Assembly: GCF_038784515.1 (NCBI RefSeq)
Contig: NZ_CP152376.1
Span: 248,001 to 312,000, forward strand
Direction of reading: 5' to 3'
DNA from: Rhodoferax sp. GW822-FHT02A01
Lineage (GTDB): Bacteria; Pseudomonadota; Gammaproteobacteria; Burkholderiales; Burkholderiaceae_C
Length of the DNA: 64,000 nucleotides
The number at the start of each line of letters is the position of its first letter. Positions within the stretch are counted from its first letter, which is position 1. Below the pieces are notes generated by a model that saw only the letters and a list, made by a program, of their open reading frames with translations, made no database searches and was not told the DNA's origin. Shown piece by piece: positions 15,316-25,284 of the stretch. The translations under genes and the position numbers were made by a program.

Positions 15316-15378
15316 GATTCTATTTTTAAGAATCAAATTTCCCCTCTAGATTAATTGGGGACATATAAAATCCCAATT
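15316..15378. repeat. Inverted repeats flanking the RAYT gene
   Basis: Two short imperfect hairpins lie between the RAYT stop and gltB: GATTCT (15316-15321) / AGAATC (15329-15334), and AATTGGG (15353-15359) / CCCAATT (15372-15378). This AT-rich block with a GGGTCAGA-type sequence just before it resembles the termini found next to REP-associated transposases. It may serve as the element end or as a weak transcription end. Confidence 0.45.
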
Positions 15379-15389
15379 GCCAGACTATG

Positions 15390-16088
15390 CTACTGTTGCT
15401 TTTTTTCTCTTGCTGGCCGCCCTGGCTGCCCTTTGGTGAGACGTCTGGAGGTCTCCTTCTGGAGCTTCTCCACAAACACGGCGTCGCCCAATGCCCAGCC
15501 CTTCAAGGTTGAGTCCGTCAGCGTCTGCTGCAGACTACTGGCAATTCCCTCTTGCACCAACGCCCCGTAAGCGGCTTCACGTGCAAACGGGGTATTACCC
15601 AGTCCCCAAAACTGTGCGTGCGGTGTAATCACCCGGTCTTGCCTTCTTCCCACGTAATGGCCGTGGCTGGACCACTCGTAGTCCGCGGCGGAGGCCGCAA
15701 TTCCGGCTCTCACCGGATTGGCATCCATATAGACCATGCAAGGAAGAACGTATTTCTCCGGTTGCAAAACCGTGCAGCGGTAGCGCCCATCCCACAAAGT
15801 GCCGGTCCTAGCCTGTGCATCGTTGAAATAGCGCACATAGCGGCGACCAATTGACTGCAGCATTTGTGGCAATCCGTCGGCGGCGATCGGTGTCGCAAGC
15901 AAATGAAAGTGATTGGGCATCAGCACATAGCCGTGCACGGCCACGTCAAACTCCCGCGCGTACTCCAGCACAAGATTCAGCATGTACTGGTAATCTGAAG
16001 GTCGCAGGAATATGGGCTGACCGTTATGCCCTCTTTGGATCACGTGGTGGGGCAAGCCCGGGAAGCTCAAACGGGGCAAGCGTGCCAT
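15390..16088 (-). CDS. REP-associated tyrosine transposase (RAYT), Y1/IS200-like
   Basis: 232-residue single-strand DNA transposase of the Y1_Tnp (TnpA-REP) family. The HUH-type motif is H60-F61-H62 in MPNHFHLL and the probable nucleophile is Tyr84 in GRRYVRYFN; the family-typical RTGTLWDGRYR follows. RAYTs are usually single-copy, domesticated and thought to have spread REP palindromes. Short inverted repeats lie just past its stop. The gene is intact and sits between gltB and the slyB-like gene. Confidence 0.9.
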   Translation of the reverse strand: MARLPRLSFPGLPHHVIQRGHNGQPIFLRPSDYQYMLNLVLEYAREFDVAVHGYVLMPNHFHLLATPIAADGLPQMLQSIGRRYVRYFNDAQARTGTLWDGRYRCTVLQPEKYVLPCMVYMDANPVRAGIAASAADYEWSSHGHYVGRRQDRVITPHAQFWGLGNTPFAREAAYGALVQEGIASSLQQTLTDSTLKGWALGDAVFVEKLQKETSRRLTKGQPGRPAREKKQQ

Positions 16089-16136
16089 ATCAAACGGTCC
16101 CGCAGTACGGTGGCGCCATGCCGCAGGAGCGCACGG

Positions 16137-16604
16137 TTACTTGGGCGCTTTGGTAACGCGCACTTTGCCGCCCGTCGTCACAATGATTACAGGGTCCCCT
16201 GCCTCCAGCTTTTCCGTACCTTTGGCTTGCACAATGGCGCGACGCTCGCCCCCTTTGAGCTGCACCAAAATTTCCAACGCTTCATCGCGCGTGGCATAGC
16301 GCTCAATCATGTTACCGGCCGCAGCTCCCGCCACACCAGCCAGCACACCCAGAACTTGCCCCTCGCGCTGCACACCACTTCCGCTGTAGCCGCCAATGGC
16401 TCCCACCACGCCACCAACCACGGCGCCAGCACCAGATTGACTGCCGTCAATGGTGACGGAACGAACCGAAAGAATCACACCGTCTTCCACCTGCGCCATG
16501 CGCTGCGCCTCACCACGCTGAACGACATCCGGACTGCTGGAAGCGCAGGCACCCAAAACCGCCGCAATGGCCACAACCACAGCAATACGAATTGCTTTTC
16601 TCAT
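16137..16604 (-). CDS. SlyB-like outer-membrane lipoprotein, glycine zipper
   Basis: 155-residue lipoprotein from the ATG at 16604, which has GGAG six bases upstream. The signal peptide ends in a lipobox (VLGAC). A glycine-zipper 2TM-like domain follows (GAGAVVGGVVGAIGGYSGSG and GVLAGVAGAAAGN), then a C-terminal beta-rich domain. This is the Pcp/SlyB family of envelope-associated lipoproteins. Exact role is unknown. Confidence 0.85.
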   Translation of the reverse strand: MRKAIRIAVVVAIAAVLGACASSSPDVVQRGEAQRMAQVEDGVILSVRSVTIDGSQSGAGAVVGGVVGAIGGYSGSGVQREGQVLGVLAGVAGAAAGNMIERYATRDEALEILVQLKGGERRAIVQAKGTEKLEAGDPVIIVTTGGKVRVTKAPK

Positions 16605-16648
16605 CTGGAACTCCACAAACTATTTAGAGGGGACCGCACCATAACGGT

Positions 16649-17581
16649 TTAAACGGCCATTTCGTTGTCTGCCTGATTGTCTGGCAGGTGTGTAAAGCGG
16701 GTGTCAAGCAGGGATTCAATCCCAAATTCCTGCAGGATTGCGCGCAATCTCTGCGCCGCGCTGCGTTTCTTTTGGCCGGTGTAGCGGGCAAGAATGAGTT
16801 CGTTCTTCATGCTGTGCTCCCACCCCACCAGCTCGGTCACCGTCACATGGTAGCCACAGGACTCCAGATACAGGCAGCGCAACACGTTGGTAATTTGGCT
16901 GCCGATCTCACGCGTATGCAAGGGATGGCGCCACAGTTCGGCCAACGGCGTTCGGGACAGTGACAGAGCCTTGCTTTGGTTCAGATGACGGGCAACCTCT
17001 GCCTGGCAGCACGGCACCAGGACCATGGCCCGGGCTCGCTTCTGCAACCCAAAGGTAATGGCATCGTCGGTTGCCGTGTCACATGCGTGCAATGCGGTAA
17101 CCACATCGACGCGGTCGGGCAGTTTGCTGCTCTGGCCCGATTCGGCCACCGTGAGATTGAGAAACGACATGCGGTCAAAGCCCAGTCTGGCTGCCAATTG
17201 GGCTGACTTGTCAACCAGCTCCGCTCGTGTCTCTATTCCATAAATGTGTCCAGCCGCATGGACCTTGAAATACAGGTCATACAGAATGAATCCAAGATAG
17301 GACTTTCCTGCACCATGGTCCGCCAGACTGAAAGTCTGGTGCTTCTCCGTCTGCAGTTCATCGAGCAGTTTTTCGATGAACTGGAACAGGTGATACACCT
17401 GCTTGAGTTTGCGTCTCGAGTCCTGATTGAGCTTGCCCTCACGCGTGAGGATGTGCAATTCCTTGAGCAATTCAATCGACTGCCCCGGCCGCAGTTCCGC
17501 CGCCAAAGGATTGACTTCCAGGCCAGCTAAGGACGCCCCTTGGGATGAGCTCTTGCGGGATTGTGGTTTGGTGTGCTTCAT
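16649..17581 (-). CDS. SAM-dependent methyltransferase (Methyltransf_32-like)
   Basis: 310 residues from the ATG at 17581, which overlaps the DUF1415 stop (ATGA). The SAM-binding region starts at SLADHGAGKSYLGFILYDLYF-like sequence, followed by VDVVTALHACDTATDDAI and a VPCCQAEV motif, features of the Methyltransf_32 group that also contains eukaryotic METTL25/RRNAD1-type proteins. The substrate is unknown. It is the last gene of the coupled aroK-aroB-dgt-unknown-DUF1415 run. Confidence 0.78.
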   Translation of the reverse strand: MKHTKPQSRKSSSQGASLAGLEVNPLAAELRPGQSIELLKELHILTREGKLNQDSRRKLKQVYHLFQFIEKLLDELQTEKHQTFSLADHGAGKSYLGFILYDLYFKVHAAGHIYGIETRAELVDKSAQLAARLGFDRMSFLNLTVAESGQSSKLPDRVDVVTALHACDTATDDAITFGLQKRARAMVLVPCCQAEVARHLNQSKALSLSRTPLAELWRHPLHTREIGSQITNVLRCLYLESCGYHVTVTELVGWEHSMKNELILARYTGQKKRSAAQRLRAILQEFGIESLLDTRFTHLPDNQADNEMAV

Positions 17582-18159
17582 GAGGGGTCTTCGTCGGTCG
17601 CACGCGCGGCCAAGTCCAGTGCGCCCCAACCGTCAGCGCCTAGGCGTCGCATTGTTTGCATATTGGTTTCGAATATGGCTTCAGGATTCGGGAATGCCGC
17701 CACCGCCCTATCCACACTTTCTTCACGCAACAAATGCAGCGTGGGATATGGCGCCCGATTTGTGTAATTGGTGATGTCTTCCGGATCCGTATCGGCAAAC
17801 TGGTACTTGGGGTGCAAGCTGGCAATTTGCAATACGCCGTCCAGATCCAGATCGACCAGCAATTGATCAGCACGTTGCAGGAGATCATTGAACTCCAGGA
17901 AATCAGAAAATCCGTCCGGCGCAATGAGCAACGTCGTGTCCAGAATCGCCGCGTCGGTGTCAACAAGATGCAGCAATTCCCGCTTCAAGTCCGCCAGCAG
18001 GCCCTTCGCGCGCGACGCGTGGCTGACGGCATAACGTACCTGCCGTTTTACTTCGACGGATTTGGCAAATGGGCACAGGTTGAGACCAATCACTGCCCGC
18101 TGAACCCAGCGGCGCGTGTCCTCCTGCACGGTCTTATCTCTCTCTGAAATTTGAGACAT
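17578..18159 (-). CDS. DUF1415 domain protein
   Basis: 193-residue protein matching the DUF1415 family, a widespread proteobacterial family of unknown function (start MSQISERDKTVQEDTRRWV, conserved GLNLCPFAK and LHPKYQFADTDPED segments). The start overlaps the stop of the preceding gene (TAATG) and its stop overlaps the methyltransferase start, so three proteins appear to be made in a coupled way. No catalytic role can be assigned. Confidence 0.85.
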   Translation of the reverse strand: MSQISERDKTVQEDTRRWVQRAVIGLNLCPFAKSVEVKRQVRYAVSHASRAKGLLADLKRELLHLVDTDAAILDTTLLIAPDGFSDFLEFNDLLQRADQLLVDLDLDGVLQIASLHPKYQFADTDPEDITNYTNRAPYPTLHLLREESVDRAVAAFPNPEAIFETNMQTMRRLGADGWGALDLAARATDEDPS

Positions 18160-18806
18160 TATGGAAACCTGCTTGGCTGCGCCACTATGAGCTTCGCCAA
18201 TTCGTCCATCAGGTTGCTGTTGACGCGCTCCGATTCAATGGGAATTGTGAAAACCCCAAAACCCTCTGCATTGGCAACCCGAAACACCAGTTGTGCAGCA
18301 TCGTGATCTGCGGTGACCATCACGCCTCCTCTCGCCTGGGTTGTGTATTCAAACCGCACGGATAGAAGACTCCTTCGCTCGGGGTGTCTATGCTCTTTGC
18401 GCTCATAAGAAACACCGGCTAGATCCAACATCCTTTGCACATTGTCCGCATCCGGCAAGAAGCTGACAATCACCGCTCCACCGACAGGAATGCCCATCTT
18501 CGGGATCATTGTCCAACCTATGGAGATCGTGTCAAAAGCTTCCTTATCCCGAAAACTCTTCTTGCGGGCATCCGCGCTGAACTTGACTAACTTCATGGCA
18601 GGCCAAGGCGTATTGCCATTCAGAATAAACCGAGGCCCTGTTGGCTCAATAACATTCAATTGCTTGGCCAATTCACGCAAGTAATGCGACACGATTTCGC
18701 ATGCCGCTTCTGTCTTGACAAAGTTGACAGAAAGGTCACGCGCATTGTCTGAATTCTGATTGGTCAGCTCCGCCGCCTGTGACTTCAATTGATCCAAAAA
18801 TCCCAC
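18159..18806 (-). CDS. Conserved protein of unknown function
   Basis: 215 residues if started at the GTG at 18806 (VGFLDQLKSQAAEL); GGAGG lies four bases upstream, and the longer frame runs into dgt without family-like sequence. The protein begins with an amphipathic helical stretch of about 60 residues, followed by an alpha/beta region. No signal peptide, membrane segment or known motif is seen. It lies between dgt and DUF1415 with a coupled stop/start at 18159-18161. I do not recognise a family with a named function. Confidence 0.75.
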   Translation of the reverse strand: MGFLDQLKSQAAELTNQNSDNARDLSVNFVKTEAACEIVSHYLRELAKQLNVIEPTGPRFILNGNTPWPAMKLVKFSADARKKSFRDKEAFDTISIGWTMIPKMGIPVGGAVIVSFLPDADNVQRMLDLAGVSYERKEHRHPERRSLLSVRFEYTTQARGGVMVTADHDAAQLVFRVANAEGFGVFTIPIESERVNSNLMDELAKLIVAQPSRFP

Positions 18807-18843
18807 AGGGCCTCCACTACGTTTTTCATTTTCTAGATTTCGG

Positions 18844-20085
18844 TCACGCCACCGTTGGAAGCACACGCCGCCCAGTAAGGCGGTGATGTTCCCTGGAAGC
18901 AAAACGATCTGTCATGCCGGCGATGTAGTCTGCCACGCTCCGCTGCAATGCGGGTCCCGCATCCCAGGTTGCGACCGTTTCCAACTGGGACCTCAGCGCG
19001 AAACCTGCTTGCATCTCCTGAGGCCTCTCACAATATGCCTCGAACAACTCACGCACCACCGTCTTGGCCTGCTCCATTGTTTGCACGACTTGCGGGTGCC
19101 GATATAGATGCGCAAACAAGAAGTGCTTGAGTTGTGAAGACCGGCTTTGCATATCCAAGTCAAACTTCACCAAGGAGCCACTTTGCCGCACATCTGCAAG
19201 CTGTTGCACGCCTGCCCTTTCAATGGCTTCTGAGGTAGCATCAATCACGTCAAACACTTGGGCGCTCAACATCAAGCGGATGCTCTCGTATACCAGACGG
19301 CGCTTTTGATTGGGTTGCCGCAAGTGGGCATGTGCAATCTGGGCCTGTTCGCAATATTCCAGGAAAAGCGGTACGTCTTGTAACTGCTCCAAAGTGATCA
19401 ATCCAGAGCGAATCCCATCATCTATGTCATGGGCGTTGTACGCAATTTCATCAGCCAGATTGCATAGCTGCGCCTCAAGACTGGGGCGCGCACCGGTCAA
19501 AAAACGTTGCCCCACCCCGCCCAGGCCATCGGGGTAGCTGTGATCAGCGGCTTCCAGCAAGGTAGCGTTGACGCGCGAGCAATGCTTGAGTATCCCTTCA
19601 CGTGTTTCAAAAGTCAGGTTTAGTCCGTCAAATTGCGGGTACCTTTCTTCCAGCAAGTCCACCACGCGCAAGCTTTGCAGGTTGTGTTCAAAGCCACCGA
19701 ATTCAGTCATGCACTCATGCAACGCATCCTGGCCCGCATGACCAAAAGGTGTATGTCCTAAATCATGCGCCAGGGCTATGGCCTCCACCAGATCTTCATT
19801 CAGATGAAGCGAGCGGGCAATGCTACGACCGAGTTGCGCCACCTCCAGCGAGTGGGTAAGCCGTGTTCGAAAAAGATCGCCTTCATGGTTAAGAAACACT
19901 TGTGTCTTGTAAACCAGTCGCCTGAACGCCGTGGAATGCACAATGCGGTCCCTATCGCGTTGATAGTCGGTGCGCGTTGGCGCCTTGGTCTCAGGAATAC
20001 GCCGTCCGCGGGTCTGTGATGGATCACACGCATACGGCGCGAGACCGGTTGCCACCGAAGAAGATTGATCTAGTGTGTGCAGCAT
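18844..20085 (-). CDS. dgt: Deoxyguanosinetriphosphate triphosphohydrolase-like protein
   Basis: 413-residue HD-superfamily dNTPase that would split dGTP (or other dNTPs) into deoxynucleoside and triphosphate. The metal-binding HD signature is clear: [12 protein letters not shown], then [15 protein letters not shown], and a late D in [15 protein letters not shown]. The start ATG lies inside aroB (16-bp overlap), so translation is probably coupled. The aroK-aroB-dgt order is common in Burkholderiales. Confidence 0.93.
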   Translation of the reverse strand: MLHTLDQSSSVATGLAPYACDPSQTRGRRIPETKAPTRTDYQRDRDRIVHSTAFRRLVYKTQVFLNHEGDLFRTRLTHSLEVAQLGRSIARSLHLNEDLVEAIALAHDLGHTPFGHAGQDALHECMTEFGGFEHNLQSLRVVDLLEERYPQFDGLNLTFETREGILKHCSRVNATLLEAADHSYPDGLGGVGQRFLTGARPSLEAQLCNLADEIAYNAHDIDDGIRSGLITLEQLQDVPLFLEYCEQAQIAHAHLRQPNQKRRLVYESIRLMLSAQVFDVIDATSEAIERAGVQQLADVRQSGSLVKFDLDMQSRSSQLKHFLFAHLYRHPQVVQTMEQAKTVVRELFEAYCERPQEMQAGFALRSQLETVATWDAGPALQRSVADYIAGMTDRFASREHHRLTGRRVLPTVA

Positions 20086-21179
20086 GCATCGATCACTTCG
20101 CGCACCATTGCATCTGGCGCACCACGCACACAGGCTCTTGAAGGCCCGTCAATCAGCACGAACTTGATTTCGCCGGCATCCGACTTTTTATCCAGACGCA
20201 TAAGCTGCAGATATCGCCCGGCGTTGTCCGCAGCATCCAATATTGGCCCCACAACTGGTAAACCGGCACGAACAACCAGCGCCGTCAGCCGCACGACAAA
20301 GCTCTCATCAACCAATCCCAGCCGCCTGGATAGCTCCGCCGCCATAACCATGCCGCAACCGACAGCCTCACCGTGCAGCCACGCGCCATAACCCATGCCG
20401 GCTTCAATGGCGTGACCAAACGTATGTCCAAAATTCAGAATGGCACGCAGACCGCCCTCACGCTCATCCTGTGCAACTACCCATGCCTTGATTTCGCAAC
20501 TACGCCGCACAGCGTGGGTCACCGCATCCACATCGCGCGCCATCAGCAGATCCATGTTCTGCTCCAGCCATTCCATGAAGCCCATATCCGAGATCGGACC
20601 GTATTTAATGACCTCCGCCAGACCCGCACTCATTTCCCGGGCAGGAAGTGTCTTCAAGGTGTCCAGATCGCAAATCACCCGTAACGGCTGGTAGAACGCT
20701 CCAATCATGTTTTTGCCTAGGGGGTGATTGATGCCGGTTTTCCCACCCACCGAAGAATCCACCTGTGAGAGCAAGGTGGTTGGCACTTGAACAAAGGGTA
20801 CGCCGCGCATGAAACTTGCGGCTGCGAATCCGGTCATGTCGCCGACGACGCCACCGCCAAGTGCCACAAGCAGGCACTTGCGATCGCAGCCGTTTTCTAA
20901 AAGCGCATCAAATATCAGGTTCAAGGTCTGCCAGCTCTTGTGCGCTTCGCCATCGGGCAACGACAAGGTAATGACCTTGGGAAATTTCGCACGCAGCAAC
21001 TCTTCCAATTGCCTTGCATAAAGCGGAGCAACCGTCTCGTTGGAGACGATCAGTACCGAGGTGGCCCGTGGAAGCGCCTCCCACATGGTTTTTTCAACCA
21101 TGAGATGGGAACCAATATGGATGTCGTAACTGCGCTCCGCCAAATCAATGGCGACTGTTTGGAAATTTGGCTTGCTCAT
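20070..21179 (-). CDS. aroB: 3-dehydroquinate synthase
   Basis: AroB makes 3-dehydroquinate from DAHP, step two of the shikimate pathway, using NAD+ and a divalent metal. 369 residues with the nucleotide-binding stretch [19 protein letters not shown], the segment [18 protein letters not shown], and metal-ligand histidines around [12 protein letters not shown] and LHGEAV. It follows aroK by about 45 bp and overlaps dgt. Confidence 0.97.
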   Translation of the reverse strand: MSKPNFQTVAIDLAERSYDIHIGSHLMVEKTMWEALPRATSVLIVSNETVAPLYARQLEELLRAKFPKVITLSLPDGEAHKSWQTLNLIFDALLENGCDRKCLLVALGGGVVGDMTGFAAASFMRGVPFVQVPTTLLSQVDSSVGGKTGINHPLGKNMIGAFYQPLRVICDLDTLKTLPAREMSAGLAEVIKYGPISDMGFMEWLEQNMDLLMARDVDAVTHAVRRSCEIKAWVVAQDEREGGLRAILNFGHTFGHAIEAGMGYGAWLHGEAVGCGMVMAAELSRRLGLVDESFVVRLTALVVRAGLPVVGPILDAADNAGRYLQLMRLDKKSDAGEIKFVLIDGPSRACVRGAPDAMVREVIDACCTH

Positions 21180-21223
21180 AGCTCAAGTTTAGAGCTTTTG
21201 CAAAAGCTCCCTCCGGCGCAGAT

Positions 21224-21745
21224 TTAGGGCTGTTGACCCGCGCCAGATAGCTCCAATTGCATCACGATCATGTTGACCAGCGTAGAAACAGAGGGTCGAC
21301 CAGTCTCCAACACGAAATGCGCCACCTCCCGATACAGCGGATCACGTTCGGTATACAGGGTCTTGAGTTTGTGCATGGGATCTGCCACCTGTAGCAAGGG
21401 GCGGTTGGAGTCATGCCGCAAGCGGCGAAAAAGCTCTTCCGGCGTTGACTTGAGATACACCACTTGTCCGCGTTCACGCAAATGCTGCCGATTTTCAGGA
21501 CGAAGTACCGCTCCGCCACCGGTGGACAGCACTTTATTGGCACCTTGGGTCAAGGTGTCCAGGACCTCCTGCTCGATGTCACGAAAGCGGGCCTCGCCTT
21601 CACGCTCAAAGAATTCACGAATGGAACAGCCGATGCGGACTTCTATCTCTTGGTCCGAATCTACAAACGGGAGCTGGAGACGTCGGGCGAGTTGTCGCCC
21701 GACGGTGGTCTTCCCAGAGCCGGGAAGACCGACTAACGAAATCAC
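21224..21745 (-). CDS. aroK: Shikimate kinase
   Basis: 173-residue kinase phosphorylating shikimate at O3. The Walker A motif GLPGSGKT is at residues 6-13; the shikimate-binding DSD-like segment is VDSDQEIE and the STGGG loop is present. The start is GTG at 21745. It is separated from pilQ by 220 bp, while aroB follows closely. Confidence 0.95.
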   Translation of the reverse strand: MISLVGLPGSGKTTVGRQLARRLQLPFVDSDQEIEVRIGCSIREFFEREGEARFRDIEQEVLDTLTQGANKVLSTGGGAVLRPENRQHLRERGQVVYLKSTPEELFRRLRHDSNRPLLQVADPMHKLKTLYTERDPLYREVAHFVLETGRPSVSTLVNMIVMQLELSGAGQQP

Positions 21746-21775
21746 GCTAAATCATCCACTGTAGGAAAACCGTAG

Positions 21776-21781
21776 AGTATA
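21776..21781 (-). promoter_or_regulatory. Possible -10 element for aroK
   Basis: On the minus strand TATACT (five of six matches to TATAAT) lies about 30 bp before the aroK GTG, in the 220-bp gap after pilQ. A -35 partner at 17-bp spacing matches only three of six bases. It suggests that aroK-aroB-dgt may have its own promoter. Confidence 0.3.
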
Positions 21782-21965
21782 CGCAGGCACTTTTCCCGGA
21801 TCGATGAAAACGGCACTTGGTCCATAGGTTTACCCATGTTGTTGCCCCGTTCCAACTGGAAACAAACGCATTGCGCGGGAACAATACGCAAGCAAACCTC
21901 TAGGTAGTAGAAGATACTCTTTTCGAAAAATTCAGGACCAAAGTACTTTTTCGCAATACAGATGC

Positions 21966-24071
21966 TTAGTTAGAAGCACTGCGGTCAGCCAATACTCTGG
22001 GGGTAATGAATACAAGCATTTCCTTTTTATTGGTGCTCTTAGTTGTTCTTTTGAATAGAGCGCCCACAAAAGGCAGGTCGCCAAAGAATGGAACCTTGTC
22101 CACGCCATCAGACTGATCCTCCGTAAAGATGCCACCAATCACGATGGTTCCACCATTTTCAACAAGTGCCTGCGTCTGTATATGTTTGGTGTCAATGGCG
22201 TAGCCAGCGCTTGTAAGCTGCCCGACCGTATCCTTGTTCACATCCAAAGTAAGAATAATGCTGCCTTCAGGTGTGATTTGTGGAGTCACTTCCAGCTTCA
22301 GATTGGCCTTGCGGAATTGAATACTTGTGGCACCACTCGAAGAAGCAACTTGATACGGCAATTCAGTACCTTGCTCAATCAGCGCTTTTGTCTGGTCGGC
22401 CGTTACAACGCGCGGGCTCGAGATGACCTTGCCTTTGCCATCGGACTCCATGGCTGAAATTTCCAAATTCAGGAATCGATTGGCAGACGCATTGAATATT
22501 GACAACGCAAAAGTTCCAGCAGCCGTGCCTGCCACTGGCAAATTCACGGCGCTCGACGTTGCATCCACAGTTCCACCGGCTCCGCTCGCCGCAACTGCAT
22601 TGCTGTAATTATTTCCAAAGGCAACACTGTCGGCGCCATTGAATTGAGAGCTACCTCCAGTCGCCCCCAGACGAACGCCAAGGGCTTTGCTGAAGGTGTC
22701 AGAAGCTTCCACAATTCTCGCTTCAATCACCACTTGGCGAACTGCAACGTCCAGCTTTGCAAGCAAGTCCTGGACTTGTTCCAGGCGGCTGGGAATATCG
22801 GTGACGAACAATTGGTTCGTACGAGGCTCCGCTATTACGCTTCCCCTGGTGCTCAAAATACGGGCTGTAACGGAACCCGACGCCGAGGCCCCAGCCCCGC
22901 TGATTTGCGTAGCGATATCCGCCGCTTTAGCAAAGTTGATTTGGAACGACTGCGTCTTCACCGGTTCCAGATTCTGAACTGCAGTCATGGACTCCAGATC
23001 CAGCTTTTCCTTGGCGGCAATTTCATCCTTTGGAGCAACCCAGATCACGTTACCACTCTTGCGCATGCCCAAATTTTTGGCTTGCAAGATGATGTCCAGT
23101 GCCTGATCCCAAGGAACGTCCTGCAAACGCAACGTCACTGATCCGTTCACACTGTCCGAAGTAACAATATTGAAGTTGGTGAAGTCGGCTATGACCTGCA
23201 GCAGCGAACGCACTTCGATACTCTGGAAATTCAGGGACAGCTTCTGACCGTTATAACCAATACCTTGGGTCAACTTCTTGGGGTCTACCTTAACCTCTTT
23301 GACCTCAACTACGAACTGTTCATCGTTTTGATAGGCCGAGTGCTCCCAAAGCCCTTGCGGCTCAATGACCATACGCACCCGGTCCCCGACTTGCGTAGTG
23401 GTAACCGTTTTGACGGGGGTACCAAAGTCGCCAACATCCATGCGACGACGCAGCCCTTCGGAGAGCGATGTCTTCATGAATTCAACAACCAATGCCTTGC
23501 CTTGCTGACGAATGTCCACACCCACATTGCTGTTGGGCAAAGTGACAACCACGCGACCGGAACCATCTGCCGAGCGGCGGAAGTCCACATCCTTCAATGC
23601 CTGTACATCGCGTGTACGGTTTTCTGCAAATGTAGAGGTCGCTGTAGCGCTCTTGGCGCTGGCACTGCTGGGGTCCAGCACGACCAACAAAGATTTGCCC
23701 TTGATTTCCGCCTTGTATGTCGTTGCCTGTTTCAAATTCAGAACCACACGGGTTCTCTCACCAGCCTGCACAACGCTGACAGACTTCAGATTGCCCTCAT
23801 TGACCTCAATGGAAGATCGACCCATTGCATTGGTGATCCCAGGAAAGTCCAACGCAATGCGAGCGGGCGACTGAATGGTAAAACCTGTAGGAACTGAGTC
23901 GAGCGCCTTTGACAAGTCGATTCGCACATACTCCACCCCGCTTTGCATGGAGCCGGTCACCGATTCAATTGCATTCTGAGCCCAGCACAAAGGAGCAAGC
24001 GTCATCAAGGACAGTGCAAAGAAGATACGACGCCACATGTAAGACCCTAACCCAAAATTATTGATATTCAT
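21966..24071 (-). CDS. pilQ: Type IV pilus secretin PilQ
   Basis: Outer-membrane secretin, 701 residues, that lets the pilus through. After a signal peptide (ending LAPLCWAQ) come two AMIN-like domains, a secretin/TonB short N-terminal domain near GYNGQKLSLNFQSIEVRSLLQVIADFTNFNIV, an N1-type domain, and the secretin core ending in VLADRSASN. The ATG overlaps the pilP stop (ATGA); a second ATG 33 bp in (24038) would give a more usual signal peptide. Confidence 0.97.
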   Translation of the reverse strand: MNINNFGLGSYMWRRIFFALSLMTLAPLCWAQNAIESVTGSMQSGVEYVRIDLSKALDSVPTGFTIQSPARIALDFPGITNAMGRSSIEVNEGNLKSVSVVQAGERTRVVLNLKQATTYKAEIKGKSLLVVLDPSSASAKSATATSTFAENRTRDVQALKDVDFRRSADGSGRVVVTLPNSNVGVDIRQQGKALVVEFMKTSLSEGLRRRMDVGDFGTPVKTVTTTQVGDRVRMVIEPQGLWEHSAYQNDEQFVVEVKEVKVDPKKLTQGIGYNGQKLSLNFQSIEVRSLLQVIADFTNFNIVTSDSVNGSVTLRLQDVPWDQALDIILQAKNLGMRKSGNVIWVAPKDEIAAKEKLDLESMTAVQNLEPVKTQSFQINFAKAADIATQISGAGASASGSVTARILSTRGSVIAEPRTNQLFVTDIPSRLEQVQDLLAKLDVAVRQVVIEARIVEASDTFSKALGVRLGATGGSSQFNGADSVAFGNNYSNAVAASGAGGTVDATSSAVNLPVAGTAAGTFALSIFNASANRFLNLEISAMESDGKGKVISSPRVVTADQTKALIEQGTELPYQVASSSGATSIQFRKANLKLEVTPQITPEGSIILTLDVNKDTVGQLTSAGYAIDTKHIQTQALVENGGTIVIGGIFTEDQSDGVDKVPFFGDLPFVGALFKRTTKSTNKKEMLVFITPRVLADRSASN

Positions 24072-24610
24072 TTGGACCTCTCCTGCAACTGGAGCGTTGC
24101 AACGCGTTCAATCCATTCGCCAACCGCATCCTGCACGATTTCCCGAAGAGTGACCTCTGTTTCCGTGATTTTTGTAACACGACCAAAATTCAGTCCCAAA
24201 TAGTTTCCAAGTTTGACTTGATACAGCAAGTTGTCGACTTTAACCAAGGCAACCGGCTGCCCAGCCTTGATGATGCTTCCAACCAATGCCATGGAGTCCA
24301 AAGGAAAGGCCTCCAACGCTTCTTTACGCCGGGCCAGCTCAGGTGCGACAAGGCTCGCATTGGTGGAAGACTGCGATGAGTCCCGTTTGAGTGCCTGCGT
24401 GAGCTTCAGATTGCTGAACGGATCCACCGCCGTCGTATTGGCATATGGTTCAGGTATGAACTGCTTAGGCGGCTGAATGGGGGGAACGTGTGGCTTGGTC
24501 TGATTGTGCTCCTGCACCATCCAGGCTCGAACATCATCTTCTTTGGACGAACCACAGCCTACCAGTGCAAACCCGGCAATTAACAACAAAGTAATATGAG
24601 CGTGCTTCAT
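24068..24610 (-). CDS. pilP: Type IV pilus assembly lipoprotein PilP
   Basis: Inner-membrane lipoprotein of 180 residues, lipobox LVGCGSS, followed by a flexible linker and a C-terminal beta-domain (GNYLGLNFGRVTKITETEVTL). PilP links the PilNO inner-membrane complex to PilQ. It overlaps pilO by four bases and pilQ by four bases. Confidence 0.95.
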   Translation of the reverse strand: MKHAHITLLLIAGFALVGCGSSKEDDVRAWMVQEHNQTKPHVPPIQPPKQFIPEPYANTTAVDPFSNLKLTQALKRDSSQSSTNASLVAPELARRKEALEAFPLDSMALVGSIIKAGQPVALVKVDNLLYQVKLGNYLGLNFGRVTKITETEVTLREIVQDAVGEWIERVATLQLQERSK

Positions 24611-25275
24611 TTTTTCTTGGGCCCTGAAGCGTTTCTCTGCGCCTTAACCTCATCATCATCAAGGTATCGGAAGGTTTTGGCCGTGGAATCCATCGCAAGC
24701 GCCCCATCCGCCTTGGGGGAAATCGTCAGATTGTTCAGCGTAACAATGCGGGACAAATTGGCAATATCCGAAGCGAATGCGCCTATATCGTGGTACCTGC
24801 CCGTCACTTTCAGAGCAATCGGCAGCTCAGCGTAATACTCCTTCACGGCCACCTGACCAGGGCGGAACAGATCAAACTGGAGGCTGCGGCCCAACCCGGC
24901 CTGGTTGATATCGGACAGCAAAGCATCCATTTCCGCCTTGCTGGGCAACTGCTTTTCGAGCTGCGTCACATACTGCTGCACCTGTTCGCGCTGCTTCTTC
25001 AGCACATCAAGATTGACCGCCTTAGCCAACTTGACTTTGTAATCTTCACGAAGCTTGACCTCTTTAGCTTGCTCTTCTTGCAACGCATCTTGCGAGCCAC
25101 TCAGCCATACGAACCACAAAACAACCAGCACCACCAATGTTGTTACGCAAAAAAGCGCATACCGCGGAATGGAAGGCCAAACGGACGGATCGCGAGGGTC
25201 CAAATTGGAAAACTGGCTCTTCAGATTGTCCTGAAACGCCTGAAAGTCAATCGAAGGTAATGATTTGGTAGCCAT
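24607..25275 (-). CDS. pilO: Type IV pilus assembly protein PilO
   Basis: 222 residues with one transmembrane helix (about residues 39-58), a coiled-coil region (KLAKAVNLDVLKKQREQVQQ) and a ferredoxin-like periplasmic domain. It heterodimerises with PilN in the alignment subcomplex. It starts 9 bp after the pilN stop and overlaps pilP. Confidence 0.95.
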   Translation of the reverse strand: MATKSLPSIDFQAFQDNLKSQFSNLDPRDPSVWPSIPRYALFCVTTLVVLVVLWFVWLSGSQDALQEEQAKEVKLREDYKVKLAKAVNLDVLKKQREQVQQYVTQLEKQLPSKAEMDALLSDINQAGLGRSLQFDLFRPGQVAVKEYYAELPIALKVTGRYHDIGAFASDIANLSRIVTLNNLTISPKADGALAMDSTAKTFRYLDDDEVKAQRNASGPKKK

Positions 25276-25284
25276 GGCTTTATG

